21,014 nucleotides of DNA, from NCBI GenBank assembly GCA_002336085.1, contig DDEH01000024.1:1-21014 (forward strand), in the 5' to 3' direction. The notes beneath the pieces were generated by a model. The model made no database searches. It was not told the origin of the DNA and was given only the letters and a program-made list of their open reading frames with translations. Within the stretch, counting starts at the first letter, position 1. The number at the start of each line of letters is the position of its first letter. This document shows, one piece after another, positions 1-6,843 of the stretch. Both the position numbers and the translations under genes were made by a program. The DNA is from Flavobacteriales bacterium UBA1959. Its GTDB lineage: Bacteria > Bacteroidota > Bacteroidia > Flavobacteriales_D > Sanyastnellaceae.

Positions 1-279
1 TCCCGAATTGAGATAATACTGGTTATCTGTAGTATCTAAAATGGTATTCTGAAATTTCTTTCGCTTGTAGTTATTGATAAAGATATTTCGCATTATCGTG
101 TACAACCATCCTTTAATATTCGTGCCTTCTTTAAAGTTCTTCTTGTAACGAAGCGCTTTGACCATCGTATCCTGAATCAAGTCCTCTGCGTCTTGAGCGT
201 CTCTCGTAAATCCCAAGGCAAAGCCTTTCAAAAAGGTTCGGTTGGTGACAAGGAGGGAGTTAAAATCAATCGTACTCAT
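1..279 (-). CDS. ECF-type RNA polymerase sigma factor (N-terminal part, cut by window edge)
   Basis: The first 93 codons of a sigma-70 family, extracytoplasmic-function type factor are present; the frame stays open to the left edge, so the C-terminus (region 4) is missing. The visible protein begins MSTIDFNSLLVTNRTFLKGF and contains a clear region 2: DAEDLIQDTMVKALRY followed by the -10 recognition segment with GWLYTIMRNIFINNYKRKKF. This arrangement is typical of short Bacteroidota sigma factors that direct RNA polymerase to a few promoters. The ATG at 279 is chosen because an upstream ATG in another frame runs directly into a stop. No Shine-Dalgarno sequence precedes it. The gene lies downstream of the MerR/B12-type regulator on the same strand, and two paired palindromes lie in its leader. 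In flavobacteria such a pair often stands before carotenoid genes (recalled, not checked), which would lie outside this window. Confidence 0.9.
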   Translation of the reverse strand, partial: MSTIDFNSLLVTNRTFLKGFALGFTRDAQDAEDLIQDTMVKALRYKKNFKEGTNIKGWLYTIMRNIFINNYKRKKFQNTILDTTDNQYYLNSG

Positions 280-287
280 GACATTAA

Positions 288-317
288 TGTTTAATGATTC
301 CCGGCAAAGGTTAAACA
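288..317. promoter_or_regulatory. Palindrome 1 (proximal): TGTTTAA-N16-TTAAACA
   Basis: TGTTTAA at 288-294 and its exact reverse complement TTAAACA at 311-317 are separated by 16 nt. The element covers the predicted -7 region and start point of the sigma gene. It has exactly the arm sequence and spacer length of the element at 341-370. Two half-sites of a dimeric regulator such as the neighbouring MerR-type protein are the obvious reading, with repression by blocking the promoter. The repeats are seen directly; the protein that binds is inferred. Confidence 0.6.
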
Positions 318-336
318 AAAGATCCATTGAACCAAA
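305..336 (-). promoter_or_regulatory. Candidate promoter of the ECF sigma gene
   Basis: Read on the minus strand, TTTG (336-333) is followed after 19 nt by TAACCTTTG (313-305). This is close to the Bacteroidota pattern TTTG / TAnnTTTG, with one extra base in the -7 element. Transcription would begin near 298, about 20 nt before the ATG at 279. The right arm of the proximal palindrome overlaps the -7 element and the distal palindrome lies just upstream of the -33 element. The position makes sense, but the imperfect -7 match leaves doubt. Confidence 0.4.
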
Positions 337-340
337 TTTC

Positions 341-370
341 TGTTTAACTTTTATCAAAAAAGATTAAACA
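341..370. promoter_or_regulatory. Palindrome 2 (distal): TGTTTAA-N16-TTAAACA
   Basis: TGTTTAA at 341-347 and TTAAACA at 364-370 are again separated by 16 nt. Its centre lies 53 bp, close to five helical turns, from the centre of palindrome 1, so both sites would face the same side of the DNA. It sits immediately upstream of the candidate -33 element of the sigma gene. The right arms of both palindromes share the wider context GRTTAAACAAAA. Confidence 0.6.
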
Positions 371-398
371 AAAAAAAGGAAATCCCGATTATTAATCG
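370..398 (-). terminator. Possible weak terminator after the MerR-type gene
   Basis: A short inverted repeat, CGATTA-T-TAATCG (386-398), lies 24 nt beyond the MerR-type stop codon. On the minus strand it is followed after 8 nt by a run of eight T (377-370). The stem is short and AT-rich and the T-run is not immediately adjacent, so termination would be inefficient. The T-run also overlaps the edge of palindrome 2. Confidence 0.25.
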
Positions 399-422
399 AT
401 CCAAAAGACTATAAGAATTTGA

Positions 423-1322
423 TTATGAGCTAAATAGAACCTTGGCCAGCTCTTGGCCGCTTGATACGATTGTCACCCTATCGTTTGAGCCACAGCCCTC
501 AAAAACCCGTCCTGCCAACAAGAAATTGTTGTCCAATCCTTCAAATTCAGAGGTTATTAGATCCACATAGGATTGTGCTTCTGAGGACGCCGGGTATGTT
601 GTGCAGTAGGAAACAAAGCGAGCGTCGGGAAATTGCTCTGCCACAGCTATTAAGTCAGAAAATGGAACGCTTGCCCCTAAGAAAACACTTCGAATGCCAT
701 TCTTCCTGCACAGAAAGTGGATAAAGAGCAGACTGATGTCGTGTACCTCGCGCTCCGGAAGATAAAGGACAGCTACAGGTGCATCCGCAATTCCTTCGTC
801 ACTGGTGCAATCCACTGCAGAATTTAAAACCTGACGCATCAGGTGACTGATGAAATGTTCTTGTGCCGGACAAATCGAATTTGTTAGCCACAGAACACCA
901 ATCTGAGACAAAAACGGGAGGAATAGCTGCAAAACAGTTTGTTCCAAACCAAACTCCGAGGAGTGCTCTTCTACAATTTTATGAAACTCCACTTCGTCAT
1001 AGCTAAGCATGCTCAGCTTCAATCGTGAAAACAAAGCACTGAGTCCCCCCTCCTCAATCTGCACATCGGTCACTTTACTCAGCAATGCTGAGTCTCCCAA
1101 TTGAGCAATTTTAGAAATCTTCATGCCGTGATGCATGAGGTATGAAACATTTAAAAGTTTCTTTAAATCATCTCCACCGTAATATCGAATGTTGGTCAGT
1201 GTCCGCTTCGGAGCAAGGAGATTGTAACGCTGCTCCCAAGCACGAATAGTGTGAGACTTCACACCCGTAAAGTGTTCCAAGTCTTTTATCGAGAATTGCT
1301 GAGATACTCCTCCCTCTTTCAT
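423..1322 (-). CDS. MerR-family transcriptional regulator with cobalamin-binding domain (CarH/LitR-like)
   Basis: The protein is a DNA-binding regulator of about 299 residues from the ATG at 1322; a TTG nine codons upstream is possible but less likely. Residues 8-76 form a MerR winged-helix domain (FSIKDLEHFTGVKSHTIRAWEQRY, shown here by its ends FSIKDLEHF and RAWEQRY). Residues about 95-170 form the helical B12-binding cap, with W145 and E155-H156 in the W-x9-EH arrangement of CarH. The remainder is a Rossmann-like B12 domain with E192-x-H194, a candidate lower axial ligand, although the Gly that normally follows in ExHxxG is Ser. In CarH-type proteins adenosylcobalamin drives oligomerisation on the operator and light breaks it. 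The sigma gene follows downstream, with two palindromes between, so autoregulation or control of the sigma gene is likely. A cobalamin-independent form, like CarA, cannot be excluded. Confidence 0.88.
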   Translation of the reverse strand: MKEGGVSQQFSIKDLEHFTGVKSHTIRAWEQRYNLLAPKRTLTNIRYYGGDDLKKLLNVSYLMHHGMKISKIAQLGDSALLSKVTDVQIEEGGLSALFSRLKLSMLSYDEVEFHKIVEEHSSEFGLEQTVLQLFLPFLSQIGVLWLTNSICPAQEHFISHLMRQVLNSAVDCTSDEGIADAPVAVLYLPEREVHDISLLFIHFLCRKNGIRSVFLGASVPFSDLIAVAEQFPDARFVSYCTTYPASSEAQSYVDLITSEFEGLDNNFLLAGRVFEGCGSNDRVTIVSSGQELAKVLFSS

Positions 1323-1373
1323 GTGTACTGAAGTATTGACATAGCACAACGAGTATGAATAGAACGCACGTCG

Positions 1374-1381
1374 TATTTTTG
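1374..1381 (+). promoter_or_regulatory. Perfect -7 box TATTTTTG before the GlmU-like gene
   Basis: TATTTTTG matches the Bacteroidota -7 consensus TAnnTTTG exactly and ends 4 nt before the ATG at 1386. Transcription would begin at or very near the start codon, giving a leaderless or nearly leaderless message. No TTTG is visible at the expected -33 position, which lowers confidence. The box lies in the 63-bp divergent gap shared with the MerR-type gene. Confidence 0.4.
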
Positions 1382-1385
1382 CTCC

Positions 1386-2552
1386 ATGAGCAAATTGAAC
1401 TTTTTCAACGATGATTCAAAAAACTGCCTGTATCCTATTGGAGCAATGCAAGGCAATGAATCATTGCAATTGGGAGCATTCTCTATAAAGGAACTCTGGG
1501 AGGGTTTGATCCAAGATGACATTGCCACATCAGAACAAAAAAATGCGGAAAAAGTTCAATTCGCCATTGGACACGGGGAGCTCAATGATCGATGGATCCC
1601 TTCAAAAGAGGCACTTTTCACCCTCTCCGCGCTTCCTATTGGGACAGACCTCTATGGCAATGAAGCTCCTCTATTTCGCTGGACAAATGAGGATTCAACT
1701 CCATCGAAATCCAAGCAAATGCTGGAAAACGCCGATATTTTGAATGCGCCTCATGAGCTTTTTACCCGCGCAGGTGATTGGATCCATCAGCAAGCCAATC
1801 GATGCAAACAAAACTGGGGAGGAGAGCATGGTGGTCAAATAAAATTGCCCAGCCATGTCCATGTGATTGGGCCTCTGGAAAACTTAATAATGGCTCCTGG
1901 AGCTCGTGTTTTAGGCTGCACAATCAATACCGAAGAGGGTCCGGTGTTGCTGGGTCCGGGCAGTGAGGTTCAAGAGGGCAGTCATGTCCGTGGACCCCTC
2001 TACCTCGGTGCGGGGAGTGTTTTAAAAATGGGGGCGAAAATATACGGCCCCACCTCCATCGGTGAGCAGTGCCGAATCGGTGGAGAAGTTTCAAATTCAG
2101 TTTTCCTCGGATTCTCAAACAAAGGACATGACGGGTTCGTTGGCAATTCAGTCATCGGTCGCTGGTGCAATTTAGGAGCAGCGACAAACACGAGCAATTT
2201 GAAGAGCAATTACAGCAAAGTGAAGATGTGGAATGTTGACTCCGAAAGTCTCGAAGCGACAGGCTTGCAGTTTTGCGGATTGATCATGGGCGATCACAGC
2301 AAATCCGGTATCAATACTATGTTTAACGCGGGAAGCGTCGTGGGCGCAGGATGCAATATTTTCGGCAGCGGCTTTCAACCCAAACACATCCCCCCATTTT
2401 CGTGGGGAGGCGGCAAAAACTGGACCGTGTACGACCTGGGTAAGTTTTTACAAACCGCACGATCAGTAATGGAACGAAGAGGCTGTGAATTGACTCCGGA
2501 TCAGATCCATAATTGGACCAATCTGCATCAAAATTTACGCAGGAGCAACTGA
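1386..2552 (+). CDS. GlmU-like sugar nucleotidyltransferase/acetyltransferase, N-terminal domain degenerate
   Basis: This 388-residue protein resembles the Bacteroidota alternative GlmU family, in which an N-terminal uridylyl-transferase-like domain is joined to a C-terminal left-handed beta helix for acetyl transfer to glucosamine 1-phosphate. The helix (about residues 155-335) is clear from its hexapeptide rhythm and the stretch around H248 (NKGHDGFVGNSVIG), matching the catalytic-His region of GlmU, followed by LGAATNTSN. The N-terminus keeps the outline of the family (FFNDD..., later FSIKELWE), but the family's usual TRPxAxLRxG signature is replaced by GAMQGNESLQLGAF. The nucleotidyl-transfer half may therefore be inactive or altered, while the acyltransferase half looks intact. 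The gene starts divergently from the MerR-type gene and lies 74 nt before lon. Whether it is the cell's only GlmU cannot be seen here. Confidence 0.82.
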   Translation: MSKLNFFNDDSKNCLYPIGAMQGNESLQLGAFSIKELWEGLIQDDIATSEQKNAEKVQFAIGHGELNDRWIPSKEALFTLSALPIGTDLYGNEAPLFRWTNEDSTPSKSKQMLENADILNAPHELFTRAGDWIHQQANRCKQNWGGEHGGQIKLPSHVHVIGPLENLIMAPGARVLGCTINTEEGPVLLGPGSEVQEGSHVRGPLYLGAGSVLKMGAKIYGPTSIGEQCRIGGEVSNSVFLGFSNKGHDGFVGNSVIGRWCNLGAATNTSNLKSNYSKVKMWNVDSESLEATGLQFCGLIMGDHSKSGINTMFNAGSVVGAGCNIFGSGFQPKHIPPFSWGGGKNWTVYDLGKFLQTARSVMERRGCELTPDQIHNWTNLHQNLRRSN

Positions 2553-2626
2553 CAAAAACAACTGCCACATTGTCCGATACGATGATGGCACGGCCTTTGA
2601 CTTAAACGAGGTGAATAAGGAAGAAG

Positions 2627-5053
2627 ATGTTTGAAGATCAAATCGAAGAAGAACAGTGGTCCATGAGCGATGCGCAAGACCATGAATTTATACCGCTGAT
2701 ATCCGCTGAAGATGAAGAGGCCATGCAGAAAGAGAAGGTTCCAGAAGACCTTCCCCTGCTTTCCTTGAGAAACACAGTGCTATTTCCGGGAGTTGTAATA
2801 CCCATTACGGTGGGCCGCGATCGGTCCATAAGACTGGTAAAAGAAGCTCATAAAAATGAGCAACGAATTGGAGTCGTTAGCCAGAAAAACGATGACATCG
2901 AAGTACCAAATGGCACCGACCTCAACGAGGTTGGAACCGTAGCAAAGGTCATCAAGATGCTGCGCATGCCCGATGGCTCGAACACCGTTATCCTACAAGG
3001 TCAAAAGCGGTTCAAGTGGACCGAAATTGTTCAAGAAGAGCCTTACATGAAGGCCCGCGTTATGGAGTATGATGCGGAAAATCTTCCGCCGAAAGACGAA
3101 GAGCACAAGGCGCTGATGGAAAGTTTGAAAGAACTCGCCATCGAAATCATTCAGTTGAGCCCTAACATCCCCTCAGAAGCGGGCTTTGCTATAAAAAGCA
3201 TTGAGAGTTTGACATTTTTGGTCAATTTCATCGGTTCGAATATGAACGCCTCGGTGGAACAGAAACAGGGGTTATTGGAGGTGGCTGGCATCAAAGCTCG
3301 AGCACGCAGGGTACTAGAATTATTGAATAAGGAGAAGCAAATGCTGTCCTTAAAACGAGACATTCAAACGAAGGTAAAAGGCGAACTTGACCAGCAGCAG
3401 CGTGAGTATTTCTTGAACCAGCAACTCAAGCAGATTCAGGAAGAGCTGGGCAACAATCCACAAGCACAGGAAGTTGCTGAACGCAAACTCAAAGCAGAAT
3501 CCATGCAGTGGCCAACGCATGCGAAAGAGGCATTTGACCGAGAGATCGTCAAGCTTGAGCGAATGAATTCTCAATCTGCCGAATACAGCGTGCAGGCGAA
3601 CTATGTCGACTTGATGTTGGATTTGCCTTGGGAGAAAAAGTCAGAAGATAATTTTGACCTTCACCACGCCCAGAAAGTTTTGGATGATGATCATTATGGT
3701 TTGGATAAGGTGAAAGAGCGCATCATCGAACACCTTGCTGTCCTCAAAATAAAAGGCGATCTCAAAGCACCGATTATTTGTCTGTATGGACCTCCTGGTG
3801 TAGGCAAAACTTCACTTGGGAAGAGCGTAGCACGGGCCTTGAACCGAGAATATGTTCGAATGAGTTTGGGTGGATTGAGGGATGAAGCGGAGATTCGAGG
3901 ACACCGCAAAACGTACATTGGCGCGATGCCCGGACGCATCCTACAAAACCTCAAGAAGGCCGGCTTGTCCAACCCTCTTTTCGTACTGGATGAAATCGAC
4001 AAGCTCGGGCGAGACCACCACGGTGACCCCTCGAGCGCAATGCTCGAAGTTCTTGACCCCGAGCAAAACAGCGCATTCCACGACAACTATCTCGACTTGG
4101 ACTACGACTTAAGCAACGTCATGTTTATTGCCACTTGCAACAGCTTGGCGTCGATTCAACCGGCGTTGCGTGATCGAATGGAAATCATTGAAGTAACAGG
4201 ATACACCGTCGAGGAGAAGGTCCAAATCGCAAAGCGTCACCTCGTTCCTAAACACCTCAATGATTCTGGCCTAACGCAAAAACAAATCAAACTTCCTGTA
4301 AAAAGCCTGGAAGCTATTGTTGAACAATACACCAATGAAAGTGGAGTCCGTGGACTAGAAAAGCGCATTGCCAAGGTGATTCGAAACCGGGCAAAAGAAG
4401 TGGCCTTGGACGAAACATTTGAAGCGGCCGTTGCCCCGGAACACTTGAAAGGAATTTTGGGGCCTTCCAGGGAAAAAGACCGCTACCAAGGAAACGATAC
4501 TCCCGGTGTCGTTACCGGACTCGCTTGGACACCCAATGGCGGCGACATCTTATTCATTGAGACGTCCCTAACCAAAGGCACAGGCAAACTCACTCTCACC
4601 GGAAACTTGGGCGATGTAATGAAAGAAAGCGCCATGATTGCTTTGGAATATATCAAATCACACGCAGATAGCATGGGATTGAATGCAGACGAGATGAGCA
4701 AGACCAATGTACACCTTCATGTGCCTCAAGGCGCAATTCCAAAGGATGGCCCCAGTGCCGGAATCACGATGGTTTCTGCAATGGTATCTGCCTTTACAGG
4801 CAAAAAAATCCGAAAGGCCTTGGCCATGACAGGGGAAATCACGCTGCGCGGACAAGTATTGCCTGTTGGTGGAGTCAAGGAGAAAATTCTCGCTGCCAAA
4901 CGTGCCGGTATCAAGGAAATCATAATGTGCGATCGCAACAAACAGGATGTGGACGAAATCGACGAGCGTTACATCAAAGGTTTAAAATTTACTTTTGTTT
5001 CAAATATTCAAGAAGTGGTTCAACGTGCCGTGACAAACGAAAAGGCCAATTGA
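2627..5053 (+). CDS. lon: ATP-dependent Lon protease
   Basis: This is an 808-residue cytoplasmic AAA+ serine protease that degrades misfolded and regulatory proteins. Its domains are in the usual order. The N-terminal substrate-binding domain begins near residue 40 (LPLLSLRNTVLFPGVVIPI), followed by a coiled-coil segment. The ATPase domain has Walker A GPPGVGKTS at 388-396 and Walker B with D455 in LDEIDKLG. The C-terminal protease domain has catalytic S710 in PKDGPSAG and K751 in GGVKEK. The length is normal for the family. The start at 2627 is one of the few here with a purine-rich AAGGAAG upstream, about 4-10 nt away. The next gene, porQ, starts 13 nt after the stop, so lon probably heads, or is an early member of, a plus-strand operon reaching 11550. 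No heat-shock promoter motif was recognised upstream. Confidence 0.97.
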   Translation: MFEDQIEEEQWSMSDAQDHEFIPLISAEDEEAMQKEKVPEDLPLLSLRNTVLFPGVVIPITVGRDRSIRLVKEAHKNEQRIGVVSQKNDDIEVPNGTDLNEVGTVAKVIKMLRMPDGSNTVILQGQKRFKWTEIVQEEPYMKARVMEYDAENLPPKDEEHKALMESLKELAIEIIQLSPNIPSEAGFAIKSIESLTFLVNFIGSNMNASVEQKQGLLEVAGIKARARRVLELLNKEKQMLSLKRDIQTKVKGELDQQQREYFLNQQLKQIQEELGNNPQAQEVAERKLKAESMQWPTHAKEAFDREIVKLERMNSQSAEYSVQANYVDLMLDLPWEKKSEDNFDLHHAQKVLDDDHYGLDKVKERIIEHLAVLKIKGDLKAPIICLYGPPGVGKTSLGKSVARALNREYVRMSLGGLRDEAEIRGHRKTYIGAMPGRILQNLKKAGLSNPLFVLDEIDKLGRDHHGDPSSAMLEVLDPEQNSAFHDNYLDLDYDLSNVMFIATCNSLASIQPALRDRMEIIEVTGYTVEEKVQIAKRHLVPKHLNDSGLTQKQIKLPVKSLEAIVEQYTNESGVRGLEKRIAKVIRNRAKEVALDETFEAAVAPEHLKGILGPSREKDRYQGNDTPGVVTGLAWTPNGGDILFIETSLTKGTGKLTLTGNLGDVMKESAMIALEYIKSHADSMGLNADEMSKTNVHLHVPQGAIPKDGPSAGITMVSAMVSAFTGKKIRKALAMTGEITLRGQVLPVGGVKEKILAAKRAGIKEIIMCDRNKQDVDEIDERYIKGLKFTFVSNIQEVVQRAVTNEKAN

Positions 5054-5066
5054 TGCGTTTGGTTCC

Positions 5067-6125
5067 ATGATGAAGCACCCCACCTCCTCTCTGCTTTTTG
5101 TTTTCTGTATTCTGGCCTTGGCCTCTGGGCAAATAATGGCACAGCAGACGCAAGAGTCACTTGTTTTTGAAGTCCCAACGGACGCGAGATCAGCGGCCCT
5201 AGGAGGTGTGCTTATGGCAGACCTGAGCAATGACCTGCATGCCGCGGCTTACAATCCTACGCTACTAGATTCCAGTGACGCCAACATGGTTGCTCTAGAC
5301 TACGTGAACTACTACAGTAGTATTGGATTAATCTCTGCAAATTATGCACTGAAGCTCAAGCAAGGGAGAATGATGCAGTTGGGCATGCGAGCCTTGAATT
5401 ACGGTCAATTTGAGGGATATGACGCCGCTGGAAATCCTCAAGGAACCTTTCCTGGAAGCGACCTACTCGGATTCGTTGGGTGGTCACACCCCATAGACTC
5501 GACATGGACAGTCGGGCTTCAGGTTTTCACAGGTTCGCGCAGTCTCAGTCGAGAAGTGGCACTATGGGCGGGACTAGAAGGATTCATCCAAGCGCGCTGG
5601 CCAGAGCACAGAACGGCAGTTGGCGCGGGCATAACAGGATCTGGATACCAATGGGGATGGAAAGGAACACAACCTACAGGAAGCCTACCATTCAATGTGC
5701 AATGGAATTTTGTCAAAGGGTTTAGCAATGCTCCTTTCGTCCTTTTTGTAAAAGGAAATCACATGGAAAACTGGGACTTGGCGCCACCAGGCACCTATGA
5801 TGATGGCATTGACCCATTGACTGGCGGGACAATTCCGAACAAAACGTTCCGTTTTGGAGATCAACTGATGCGCCACATTGCGCTGGGAACCCAGATCAAC
5901 CTTGGCGAAAATGGAGCCTTGTATTTCGGATACGATTATAGAAGAAGATCAGAAATGGCTGTTGCACAGAGGTTTGGAACAAATGGACTCTCCATTGGCT
6001 GCGTTTACAAGGTCCGAGATTTCCAGTTTCGCTTGTGCAGAAACACTTACCATTTCGCGGGATCTTCCACGCATATTGGGCTCACATTTAATCCGCGGAA
6101 ATTTAAGGGAAATCTAAAGGGTTGA
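5067..6125 (+). CDS. porQ: Type IX secretion system protein PorQ
   Basis: This 352-residue outer-membrane protein has a signal peptide of about 25 residues (hydrophobic LLFVFCILALASG, probably cut after IMAQ or nearby). The mature start FEVPTDARSAALGGVLMAD matches the PorQ/PorV-type opening, and an early YNPTLL motif follows. The rest shows alternating patterns expected of a beta barrel and ends in a strand-like segment. PorQ belongs to the attachment side of the type IX secretion system, which exports proteins with a C-terminal sorting domain across the outer membrane in Bacteroidota. A cmk gene directly downstream is a common arrangement in the phylum (recalled). Two ATGs in tandem at 5067 and 5070 are possible starts. 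No proteins with a type IX sorting domain were noticed elsewhere in the window. Confidence 0.85.
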   Translation: MMKHPTSSLLFVFCILALASGQIMAQQTQESLVFEVPTDARSAALGGVLMADLSNDLHAAAYNPTLLDSSDANMVALDYVNYYSSIGLISANYALKLKQGRMMQLGMRALNYGQFEGYDAAGNPQGTFPGSDLLGFVGWSHPIDSTWTVGLQVFTGSRSLSREVALWAGLEGFIQARWPEHRTAVGAGITGSGYQWGWKGTQPTGSLPFNVQWNFVKGFSNAPFVLFVKGNHMENWDLAPPGTYDDGIDPLTGGTIPNKTFRFGDQLMRHIALGTQINLGENGALYFGYDYRRRSEMAVAQRFGTNGLSIGCVYKVRDFQFRLCRNTYHFAGSSTHIGLTFNPRKFKGNLKG

Positions 6126-6144
6126 AGGCTTAATTTGCGCATCC

Positions 6145-6843
6145 ATGGAACACGCGAGAATCAATATTGCTATCGATGGTCATTCATCATCAGGAAAAAG
6201 CACGATGGCGAAGTCTTTGGCGAAAGAATTGAATTTCGTCTACATCGATACAGGTGCGATGTACCGAGCGGCAGCGCTCTTTTGTATCAAAGAACGTCTG
6301 ATTGATGGCAATGAAATTGATGAGCGCAGAATACCTACTGCTATTGAACGGATGTATATTTCCTTCAAGTACAATGCGAAAACAGAACAATCTGAGATCC
6401 ATTTGGGAGGCGCGAACGTAGAAACAGAAATTCGATCCATGGAGGTCGCCCGACGCGTGAGCCTTGTTGCAGCAGTTCCAGAAATAAGACACAAGCTCGT
6501 CAACATGCAGCGACGTATGGCCTCTTCAGGTGGCGTCGTAATGGATGGACGTGATATAGGGACTGTGGTGATGCCAAAAGCTCAACTCAAATTTTTCATC
6601 ACAGCCGAGGTTGAAATTCGAGCCAAAAGACGCTTTGAAGAGTTGTTGCGCAAAGGTGTAGAAACCACTCTAGGCGAGGTCTTGACCAATATTATTGAGC
6701 GTGACCGAATCGATACTACGCGAGCCGTTGCACCACTTCGTCAAGCGAAAGACTCCATTGTTATTGACAATAGCAACATCACATTGGACGAACAATTTGA
6801 TTTCCTGTTAAGCCACGCTCGGAAAGTCATGGCTGTCCAATGA
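6145..6843 (+). CDS. cmk: (d)CMP kinase (cytidylate kinase)
   Basis: The 232-residue enzyme transfers phosphate from ATP to CMP or dCMP in cytoplasmic pyrimidine metabolism. Residues 12-20 form the P-loop GHSSSGKST, followed by YIDTGAMYRA, the family's CMP-binding region. VVMDGRDIGTVVMP and a late RDRIDTTRAVAPL segment are also typical. Length is normal. It begins 19 nt after porQ, with TTAATTTG, one mismatch from the Bacteroidota -7 box, at 6130-6137, so a secondary promoter is possible. Its stop overlaps the start of the GH3 gene as ATGA. Confidence 0.96.
   Translation: MEHARINIAIDGHSSSGKSTMAKSLAKELNFVYIDTGAMYRAAALFCIKERLIDGNEIDERRIPTAIERMYISFKYNAKTEQSEIHLGGANVETEIRSMEVARRVSLVAAVPEIRHKLVNMQRRMASSGGVVMDGRDIGTVVMPKAQLKFFITAEVEIRAKRRFEELLRKGVETTLGEVLTNIIERDRIDTTRAVAPLRQAKDSIVIDNSNITLDEQFDFLLSHARKVMAVQ

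Noticed and set aside
1323..1349. TTG start at 1349 for the MerR-type regulator
   Set aside because: The ATG at 1322 lies close before the MerR domain, and the nine added residues show no conserved character.
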